Below, in pieces: positions 17,701 to 22,935 of a stretch of DNA of 24,561 bases. The DNA is from CAZEMR01 sp964513465 (GTDB lineage Bacteria > Bacteroidota > Ignavibacteria > Kapaibacteriales > UBA2268). Under the pieces are notes generated by a model. The model was not told where the DNA came from. It was given only the letters and a program-made list of their open reading frames with translations, and did no database searches. Within the stretch, counting starts at the first letter, position 1. Every line of letters starts with the position of its first letter. The stretch lies in NCBI GenBank assembly GCA_964513465.1, contig CAZEMR010000045.1:1-24561 (forward strand), in the 5' to 3' direction. Made by a program: the position numbers and the translations under genes.

Positions 17701-18350
17701 CGAAGCCAGAAGTCGTAATCCATTGCCAGCGAAAGAGATTCATCAAATTCACCTGCACGTTCGAATACTGATTTGCGGAAAAATACGACGGGCTGAGCAG
17801 GGGGCAGCGAGGGATCCCAATACCGAATCATTTGCCCGAAATCGAGTTCCCGTCCGCGGATAAGCAAATCCGGGCGGCCATCTTCGTAAAAGAACAGACA
17901 ATCGCCGACGAGCACATTTGCATCGGGATTATCCTCAAAGAAATCAAGGACTTTAGCGAGCGCACCATCCGTATATATATCATCCGCATTGAGCCAGCCG
18001 ATGATATCGCCCTTTGCCAGGGCCATTGCCTTGTTGAGCGCATGAGACTGCCCGCGGTCTGGCTCGGTCCGCCACACCAGATCGGGATATTCTTCGAGAA
18101 TGGCTATTGTGCCGTCATCCGAGCCTCCGTCCATAACGATATGCTCGGCTTGGGCGGTTTGATTCGCAATGCTTTCGATATTCTCGCGGATAAAATCAGC
18201 CTGATTGAGCGAAGGTGTAATTACGCTGATTTTGTATTTGCGCTTCGCTTTTTTTCGGGGAAAAACCCCGCCCCCATCGATCTTTTGATTGCCTCTGCTG
18301 CAGCCTCGTTGTCGCCTTTTTTGTATGCGGCCACACCCAGCAGATTCCAT
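14775..18350 (-). CDS. Large multidomain glycosyltransferase (GT2-GT2-GT4), probably translated by frameshift from the preceding gene
   Basis: Numbered from the ATG at 18350, the frame holds a GT2 domain (about 40-265, ISVITPSLNQ and the NADD metal motif at 121-124). A GT-A-like but degenerate segment lies at about 272-390. A second GT2 domain follows (about 411-655, VIIPTFNRS, NDD at 500-502, EDTELGWRL). After a linker comes a GT4 GT-B domain (about 765-1175, with ESGGGSLFP and WEEGAGLVVVEALAMGIPVI). It would transfer several sugars in building a surface or protein glycan. The first 34 residues look like out-of-frame translation of the upstream TPR gene, and no ATG, GTG or TTG lies nearer the first domain. 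An A AAA AAG heptamer at 18254-18248 would bring in ribosomes from the upstream gene. It is therefore best read as the C-terminal 1157 residues of a 1658-residue product, or as broken by an indel. Confidence 0.85.
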   Translation of the reverse strand: MESAGCGRIQKRRQRGCSRGNQKIDGGGVFPRKKAKRKYKISVITPSLNQADFIRENIESIANQTAQAEHIVMDGGSDDGTIAILEEYPDLVWRTEPDRGQSHALNKAMALAKGDIIGWLNADDIYTDGALAKVLDFFEDNPDANVLVGDCLFFYEDGRPDLLIRGRELDFGQMIRYWDPSLPPAQPVVFFRKSVFERAGEFDESLSLAMDYDFWLRAAKENKFHYIPETLAKYRFHGQSKSGRGEDWSHFYPEWHQVYLRYKQFSELPAGAIMTFVIPDREGQFSEKIIQNIAKFRLKDIEALIITQSPDLSISSEYNFPVEIINLNNWNAAGFDRAVIENSEGMFAYVLSNEFRPPENWFYLSINHLLDNPDKNQIAEQRLAAIPNSAPSEIFRPDRVVRLSSITLQNEIKISVIIPTFNRSDILIKCLEALARQTLASDELEAIVIDDGSTDDTRAQIESFSAPFDLKYIHQENAGPGAARNRGIDAARGEFVLIINDDTIAAADLLERHLEAQRANRGRRLAVLGTFDYIAEARRRPFVNFMQRSSMVFAYPVMKGGEVYPYRFFWTCNISIERSALIEAGKFDEDFSDPMIEDTELGWRLEKLGWRVLYLPEARSMHHHSIDAVQFARRQWMSGKNSVKLFRKHPDLLEKEKKLFGFDNLGPDQIRAFKREIERMRPAIPQIMEGVREIDRFDVIDGDYVVSASGEKIPWRQIESALNQAAWNIHYSNFYKGIVHQYEAESGAVEEFKPEPLPDLAIEKDDRPAILMTMYGWGESGGGSLFPASLAQELARRGWRVGVFYAIKKEDKSRPPFFLEIRRDGDIYLFGLGNRSAFFSDTANPLREVEDAPAVRRFAHVLKTFRPDVVHFHNFLGFSFAIADEVRSANIPSVFTPHNYHLIDPALYMFRYDKMRSWSGTDFFANSEFAAQNPEKLSEYRQRIKAAQDMLNSKIDLTCAISDRVRDIFIEFGINENKISTIHQIPEYIKDIQNKSREKSSSQKLRVGYLGAVIAHKGAHVLIQAMQSLDPSRAECRIYGEINEIYRREIVKLDRRDICKLEGSYDLSDLPAIGRELDLVVVPSLWEEGAGLVVVEALAMGIPVIASKMGGMRDFVCDGVNGRLFDPYDPNSLSRILTELQADPSIIGKWRANCSMSHYFSDYSNRIELIYKKLIDGVIVTPGEAALKFKC
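18192..18270 (-). promoter_or_regulatory. Candidate frameshift-stimulating RNA structure around the slippery site
   Basis: On the transcribed strand, a CGGGG-TTTTT-CCCCG hairpin (18270-18256) ends directly before the A-run. Downstream are two interleaved inverted repeats: AGCGAAG (18249-18243) with CTTCGCT (18214-18208), and AAAATCAGC (18233-18225) with GCTGATTTT (18200-18192). Their order gives an H-type pseudoknot topology. The first arm overlaps the heptamer by two bases, so a paused ribosome would melt part of it. The second stem begins 14 bases past the heptamer. Confidence 0.4.
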
Positions 18351-19750
18351 GCCTTCTGCCAGTATTCCGGGTGGCCTGTAAGGGAATTCAGAATCTTCCG
18401 CGCGCCGTTAATGTCGTCGAGATTAATTCGCACTGCTGCGCTGAGATACAAATGCGCCGCAGATCCGGGATCGTTCGTGAGCGCCTTGTCGAGCAGTCGG
18501 GCGGCTTCGGCAGTCTCATGTTTCCCGATTAAGTCACGAATATAATCAGGAGAAATATCGTCATTATTTACTTCCTGCGAAATCGCGGTGGGGAACACAA
18601 GCTCGCGGAGGCGCTCGATTATACGGCGCTCTTCCTCGTTTTTCGGGAGTGGGAGATTTGGAGCAATCTTGCTTCGGATGAATTCCTCGAAGTCCTCGGT
18701 CAGTCCGAATCGGCCGATTGCGAGAGTGGCCGAATGCGCTGCGTCGAGATATTTGCCGCGCTTTATCAGAGTATCAGTAATTATTTCGATATATTTTTTA
18801 AAATGTACTGGAATCTTTTCATTATATATATCGCGTGCGGCGTCGAATCCATGCTGATCGATTATTTCCACGCAGTCCACCAGCCTGTCGATCGATACGT
18901 CGGTCATTTCGAGAATATCGTCGGTCGGCATATCCCAATAATCAAATTCCGTGGCAAATGATCCGAATACCGAGGCATCGCGCGAAAGCAATTGAACCAT
19001 CGGCAGATGCTGGGCCGCTTCGGAAATTGCAGCGCAGGATATTCCGCTTGCGCAGCCGATCAGAAGCGTAGAGAAATGCGTCAAAAGTGCGGTTTCGCGA
19101 ATCGACAGCACGCTGCCGTCGAGTATGCGAACGTCGCGCGACCGGATCGGGACATCCGAGGATAGGATGACCGTAGTCGATGGCATCCGCTCGATAATCT
19201 TATATGCCGCCTCGAGCGCGTATTCCGGAGTGACGTAGCTTTGGCCGCTTTTCGAAGAGCATTCAAAAATTATTCGGTTTTTTGTAATCAGTATCTGGTT
19301 TTCCATTACGAAATCCTGCACCCGGTTTAGCTCGCTTGGCTTAGTGCGCAGCGCCGGTACCACCGGCACGGTGATCGGGCCGCCATAAGCGCGGAGGATC
19401 GAAGGGCGCACTGTTCCGTCGAAATTGCGCGTATTATTCGGATAAATCTGCGATAAAATAATCTCGTCGAATTCGCCGCGGTCTCGGGCGGCTTTGGCCT
19501 CGGCTTCGAATCGATGCCATGCCTCGCGCTGGTGGTGGCCCCATTCCGCAGGGATTTCCCAGATAGCGTCCACCTCCGGATTGCCTTCGACCATAGCGGC
19601 GCAGCTTTCGTGCACAGCCCAGGTGAGGTGGCAGCCGGGATTGTCGTTTTTAATCTGGCGGGCAAGGGTGGTGGCCAGCAGGCAGTCGCCGTTTGCGCCG
19701 AGCTGACCAAGCAGAATTCTTCTTCCTGAATTGCTTTGAATATCGTCCAT
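18221..19750 (-). CDS. GT9-like glycosyltransferase with C-terminal TPR repeats
   Basis: This is a 509-residue protein when read to its own stop. The N-terminal half resembles ADP-heptose:LPS heptosyltransferases (GT9, GT-B fold): ILLGQLGANGDCLLATTLAR near residues 12-31, then a second Rossmann-like half with LLTHFSTLLIGCASGISCAA and a conserved-looking SE motif. Residues about 410-495 form TPR-like helices (AAHLYLSAAVRINLDDINGA, AWNLLGVAAYKKGDNEAAAE), as in protein-modifying or scaffolded glycosyltransferases. AAGGA lies upstream of the ATG, and the gap to the preceding methyltransferase gene is 21 bases. The last eight residues (RSANTKSA) follow a slippery A-run. A -1 slip there would replace them with the 1157-residue GT2-GT2-GT4 part. 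Sugar specificity is unknown. Confidence 0.8.
   Translation of the reverse strand: MDDIQSNSGRRILLGQLGANGDCLLATTLARQIKNDNPGCHLTWAVHESCAAMVEGNPEVDAIWEIPAEWGHHQREAWHRFEAEAKAARDRGEFDEIILSQIYPNNTRNFDGTVRPSILRAYGGPITVPVVPALRTKPSELNRVQDFVMENQILITKNRIIFECSSKSGQSYVTPEYALEAAYKIIERMPSTTVILSSDVPIRSRDVRILDGSVLSIRETALLTHFSTLLIGCASGISCAAISEAAQHLPMVQLLSRDASVFGSFATEFDYWDMPTDDILEMTDVSIDRLVDCVEIIDQHGFDAARDIYNEKIPVHFKKYIEIITDTLIKRGKYLDAAHSATLAIGRFGLTEDFEEFIRSKIAPNLPLPKNEEERRIIERLRELVFPTAISQEVNNDDISPDYIRDLIGKHETAEAARLLDKALTNDPGSAAHLYLSAAVRINLDDINGARKILNSLTGHPEYWQKAWNLLGVAAYKKGDNEAAAEAIKRSMGAGFFPEKKRSANTKSA
18248..18254 (-). promoter_or_regulatory. A AAA AAG slippery heptamer, candidate -1 programmed frameshift site
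   Basis: In the zero frame of the GT9/TPR gene the codons read GAA AAA AAG CGA, so the heptamer A AAA AAG is correctly phased. It is the same heptamer as in E. coli dnaX. A -1 slip leads straight into the GT2-GT2-GT4 frame, nine codons before the zero-frame stop (counting the stop). Confidence 0.6.
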
Positions 19751-19771
19751 GATTCATCCTTAATATATTAT

Positions 19772-20518
19772 TTAAATGCTTGATGCTGCGTATCTTACTC
19801 CGATTGCGACGCCGGGGAACGTGTCCGTATGCTCATGTACCAGAAGTCCCGCATCGCGCCGGACGGCCTCGGTCCAGACCTCTCGCAGATAGCGATGATA
19901 CGGATGCATAATATCGTCGAATACGATAATCCCGCCGATGCTGAGATGCGGCAGTACATCCATTAGGTCGCGAAGGGCGCCGTCGCGTTCGTGGTCGCCG
20001 TCCACGCAGACAAGATCAAACATCATGCCGGGATTTTCTGAGAAAAATTTCGGGAGAGTTTCGTGCGAATTCCCATTAATATATCTTGGCTCGCGGGCGT
20101 ATCCGGTTTTGCGTAATTCGTTGGTAACAAAGCGCGGTCCCGGGTTTTCCTCGCCTGCGTAATTGCTTACCCATATATCGAATGAATACAAATCAGCGCC
20201 GGGGGCTGCCGCCGCAACCTGCGCGAGACTCCTCCCGCGGCGTGTGCCGATCTCGAGATAATTCGCCGGCTGGAGAATATTCGCCGCCGCAAAGAGGGCA
20301 GTCATAATATCAGCATGAACCCAGTTCGTGCCGAATCGCTCCAGCGCCGTTTCGTAGAATTGAATATTCCAACGCAGATATTTATCCGGCTCGAGCATCT
20401 TCATCACGCGGAGTGCTTCCCGCTGAATCCGCTCGCTGCGGGCGTATTTCATAATCGTTCGCGCCCCGGCGAGAACCGGCGGAACCTCTTCGAAAGGGGA
20501 ATGTATCAATGTTCTCAT
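19772..20518 (-). CDS. Class I SAM-dependent methyltransferase of the glycan operon
   Basis: This 248-residue protein resembles the Methyltransf_24 and cephalosporin hydroxylase/macrocin O-methyltransferase-like group. Motif I is NYLEIGTRRGRSL (86-98). Metal- or SAM-related acidic residues are visible in VCVDGDHERDGAL (170-182) and IIVFDDIMHP (197-206). Proteins of this kind are common in polysaccharide and glycoprotein loci, where they methylate sugars. Its start overlaps the end of the aminotransferase gene in an ATGA, so the two are translationally coupled. A sugar O-methyltransferase acting on the perosamine-containing glycan is the likely role, inferred from context. Confidence 0.85.
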   Translation of the reverse strand: MRTLIHSPFEEVPPVLAGARTIMKYARSERIQREALRVMKMLEPDKYLRWNIQFYETALERFGTNWVHADIMTALFAAANILQPANYLEIGTRRGRSLAQVAAAAPGADLYSFDIWVSNYAGEENPGPRFVTNELRKTGYAREPRYINGNSHETLPKFFSENPGMMFDLVCVDGDHERDGALRDLMDVLPHLSIGGIIVFDDIMHPYHRYLREVWTEAVRRDAGLLVHEHTDTFPGVAIGVRYAASSI

Positions 20519-21612
20519 AAGTCAATAGCTTCCAGTAGTTTATCGCAAATTAACCGAATCTGACCGCGCTCGAGTCCGGGATAGCTCGGCAAATTAATAC
20601 CGCGCCAGCCGATGTCCTCGGCCACACGGTGTTTCTCGTATTTGGCGGAATACATCGGCATTGTGTGCACCGGGTAGAATGTCGGGCGCGTCTCGATTCC
20701 GGCGCTTTCGAGATGCGTGCGGATGCGGTCTCGCTGCGATACCTTCGGAGCGAGCACCGAGTACATCCAGTATGTATGCCGCACATCGCCAACAGGACGA
20801 TGCAGCCGGTATGGAGTATTTTTCAGAAATTCATTATATATATTGGCAATTTCGATTTTGCGATTTATCAATTCGTCCGCCCGCTCGAGCTGGGCCAGGC
20901 CGATCGCCGCGCAGATATTCGTCATCCGATAATTATAACCCACGACGTCGTGCCAGTACTGACGGTACTTAGCCAGGCCCTGCCCGCGGAAATGCAGCAC
21001 CCGTTCGTAAAGCGTGGGGTCGGGCGTCATCACCATGCCGCCTTCGCCGGTGGTGATGGTTTTATTGCCATAAAAACTGAATACGGAAATATCTCCGAAT
21101 GTGCCAATGAATTTGCCGCCATATTGCGAACCGAATGCCTCGGCTGCGTCCTCGACCAGGAAGATGCGCCGATCGCGGGCGATTTCGATCAGCGACGACA
21201 TATCGCAGGGATGGCCGTATAGGTGGACGGCGATTATCGCGCGGGTTTTGTCGGTGATTTTGCGCCGGGCCTCCACCGGGTCGATCTGCCAGCTCTCCGG
21301 ATGCGAATCCGCGAAAACAGGCGTCGCGCCGGTATAAACCACCGCATTGACGGGCGCAATATATGTAAATGTGGGCACGATCACCTCGTCGCCAGGGCCG
21401 ATGCCCAGCGCCACCAGCGCAAGATGCAGCGCGGTTGTGCCGTTCGAGGTCGTGGCGGCATTCTCCGCTCCGAGATAGTCCGCAAAGCTTTCTTCGAATC
21501 TGTGCACATATTCGCCCTTGCCGCTTATCCAGCCGCTGTCGAGGCAGTCCGCTACGTATTTCTTCTCATTGCCGCCGAGCAGCGGCTCGTATATCGGAAT
21601 TTTATAATTCAT
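20515..21612 (-). CDS. per: GDP-perosamine synthase-like PLP-dependent aminotransferase (DegT/DnrJ/EryC1 family)
   Basis: This 365-residue enzyme would convert GDP-4-keto-6-deoxymannose to GDP-perosamine using glutamate and PLP. The whole sequence follows Per/RfbE of E. coli O157 as I remember it. Matching segments include CLDSGWISGKGEYV (23-36), SNGTTALHLAL (56-66), VEDAAEAFGS (153-162, Asp155 for the PLP ring), FSFYGNKTITTGEGGM (178-193) with Lys184 as the Schiff-base lysine, YNYRMTNICAAIGLAQLE, and FYPVHTMPMYS. Length matches. It overlaps both neighbours by four bases. GDP-mannose dehydratase, which makes its substrate, is not in the window. Other sugar 4-aminotransferases such as PglE are the main alternative. 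Confidence 0.88.
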   Translation of the reverse strand: MNYKIPIYEPLLGGNEKKYVADCLDSGWISGKGEYVHRFEESFADYLGAENAATTSNGTTALHLALVALGIGPGDEVIVPTFTYIAPVNAVVYTGATPVFADSHPESWQIDPVEARRKITDKTRAIIAVHLYGHPCDMSSLIEIARDRRIFLVEDAAEAFGSQYGGKFIGTFGDISVFSFYGNKTITTGEGGMVMTPDPTLYERVLHFRGQGLAKYRQYWHDVVGYNYRMTNICAAIGLAQLERADELINRKIEIANIYNEFLKNTPYRLHRPVGDVRHTYWMYSVLAPKVSQRDRIRTHLESAGIETRPTFYPVHTMPMYSAKYEKHRVAEDIGWRGINLPSYPGLERGQIRLICDKLLEAIDL

Positions 21613-21941
21613 ATCTGCTCCCGGATTGGGGGTTCGTCTGATTTTTCGCTGGGAATATCAATCCTTTTGATTCCCGGATTATTCTCTTCGATCGCTCCGG
21701 CAAGCTGCGAATCGAGGCCCTCCATCATCCGGTTGCGCTCCAGATTCAGCCAGGTGGCCTGTTTCAGAAAATCGAACATATCCGCACGCGAGAGCCGCTC
21801 GAGCGATTCGGTTTCGTAAACCAGTTCCTGGGCGTGCCACATCCGGATATTCGTAATTATAAGCGAATCAATGAATTCGCCGAATGTCTCCGGCCGCAGC
21901 TCATCTTTGATGATATTCATATCGATGCTTTTATTATTCAT
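21609..21941 (-). CDS. Small helical protein with WHxQE motif, DUF4254-like, copy 2
   Basis: This 110-residue, mostly helical, charged protein has no signal peptide. The segment FIDSLIITNIRMWHAQELVY (24-43) matches the start of the next gene upstream (LTDKLAIVDLKLWHCQEILY), so the two are paralogues. The pattern recalls DUF4254-type small proteins that occur in glycosyltransferase loci, but that family call is from memory and moderate. Its stop overlaps the per start in an ATGA, and it starts two bases after the stop of its paralogue. A role as adaptor or regulator of the glycosylation enzymes is inferred only from location. Confidence 0.72.
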   Translation of the reverse strand: MNNKSIDMNIIKDELRPETFGEFIDSLIITNIRMWHAQELVYETESLERLSRADMFDFLKQATWLNLERNRMMEGLDSQLAGAIEENNPGIKRIDIPSEKSDEPPIREQI

Positions 21942-21943
21942 GA

Positions 21944-22213
21944 TTATTCTTTTCTGAATCGCCCATACATTTTATTCTGGGGGTTCGTCAGCGCGAGGCT
22001 CTCCGGATCGGTCACCGCGCGGGCGAACCATTCGTCGATCTCTGCAATCAGCCGCCTGCGCTGGCCCAGTAGCGATTCGTTTTTCTCGCGCAATTTGTCA
22101 AGCTCGTCCTCGGTGTGGCCTTCGGGATTATCATACAAAATTTCCTGACAATGCCAAAGCTTGAGATCGACAATCGCGAGTTTATCAGTCAATGATCCGA
22201 GTGTTTCTGCCAT
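21944..22213 (-). CDS. Small helical protein with WHxQE motif, DUF4254-like, copy 1
   Basis: This 89-residue helical protein begins at the ATG at 22213 (MAETLGSLTDKLAIVDLKLW). The frame stays open to 22456, but that extension runs through the acetyltransferase gene in another frame and is Arg/His-rich shadow sequence. A weak GGGAA precedes the chosen ATG. It contains the WHCQE form of the motif and a later helical stretch (KNESLLGQRRRLIAEIDEWF) like that of DUF4254 proteins in glycan loci. The gap to the acetyltransferase gene is 11 bases. Its partner gene downstream is its paralogue, so they may form a heterodimer; function unknown. Confidence 0.72.
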   Translation of the reverse strand: MAETLGSLTDKLAIVDLKLWHCQEILYDNPEGHTEDELDKLREKNESLLGQRRRLIAEIDEWFARAVTDPESLALTNPQNKMYGRFRKE

Positions 22214-22224
22214 AATTTTCCCAA

Positions 22225-22854
22225 TTATTTGATTTTGCGCGCCGGTACTCCGGCATATACGCCCGGCTCGCTGAAATTTTTGGTAACGACCGATCCCGCG
22301 CCGATAATTATATCCGATCCGATTTCGATTTTTTCGAGAATTTTCGTGCCCGTGCCGATCATTGTGCGTCCGCCTATGCGCACCCAACCTGAGATATTCG
22401 ACCCCGGATTGATCACATTGCAGTCGCCGATCGCCGAGTCGTGGCCGATGGTACACGAAAGATTGATGATATTGAACGAGCCGATCCGGATGTCCGTAGT
22501 CAGAATGTTCCCCCCGCAGACGATATTGCCTTCGCCCAGCGTAATCCGCTCCCAGTCGGCAATTACCGAGGGGTGGATAATATTCGGGAATTTAATATTC
22601 GGATTAATTTTCAATTTCTGCGAAATTTTCGATATCGCCGCCGGATTGCCGATACCGATTACAATACTGACCTTGTGGTCAATATTCATCAGCTCGTCGT
22701 CGGTCATAACAATATTATATCGGCCATGCGATCGGCCTGTGTCCGCAGCGCTCTCGCCGACGAATCCCGCCGCGCGCCAGCCGTCGGTGGAATCGATGAG
22801 CCACGCGGCCTCTTTGGCGAATCCACCTGCGCCGACCACCAGAACTTCGTTCAT
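22225..22854 (-). CDS. NeuD/PglD/PerB-like sugar N-acyltransferase (left-handed beta-helix)
   Basis: This 209-residue protein has an N-terminal Rossmann-like nucleotide-sugar domain (MNEVLVVGAGGFAKEAAWLI, 1-20). A hexapeptide-repeat left-handed beta-helix follows from about residue 90, ending in GVYAGVPARKIK. His138 in TIGHDSAIGD corresponds to the catalytic base of PglD-type enzymes, which acetylate the amino group of a 4-amino-4,6-dideoxy sugar nucleotide using acetyl-CoA. In an operon with a GDP-perosamine synthase-like enzyme, GDP-perosamine N-acetyltransferase (PerB-like) is the most economical reading. UDP-sugar acetylation as in PglD is the alternative. A GGAG lies upstream of the ATG. 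It is the first gene of the glycan operon, 81 bases after mutS. Confidence 0.88.
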   Translation of the reverse strand: MNEVLVVGAGGFAKEAAWLIDSTDGWRAAGFVGESAADTGRSHGRYNIVMTDDELMNIDHKVSIVIGIGNPAAISKISQKLKINPNIKFPNIIHPSVIADWERITLGEGNIVCGGNILTTDIRIGSFNIINLSCTIGHDSAIGDCNVINPGSNISGWVRIGGRTMIGTGTKILEKIEIGSDIIIGAGSVVTKNFSEPGVYAGVPARKIK

Positions 22855-22909
22855 AGTCGCTCCATATATTTAAATAATTATCCGGAATAAATCAAATACT
22901 ATGCCACGC

Positions 22910-22932
22910 GGGGATTAATGCTTAACATCCCC
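22910..22932 (-). terminator. Weak hairpin between mutS and the glycan operon
   Basis: A 6-bp GC-rich stem (22910-22915 GGGGAT with 22927-22932 ATCCCC) with an 11-base loop lies four bases past the mutS stop codon. No T-run follows on the minus strand, so termination would be partial at best. Confidence 0.3.
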
Positions 22933-22935
22933 CCT

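Noticed and set aside
22214..22456. N-terminal extension of the 89-residue WHxQE protein
   Set aside because: The extension overlaps the acetyltransferase gene in another frame and is Arg/His-rich. A better start is the ATG at 22213.
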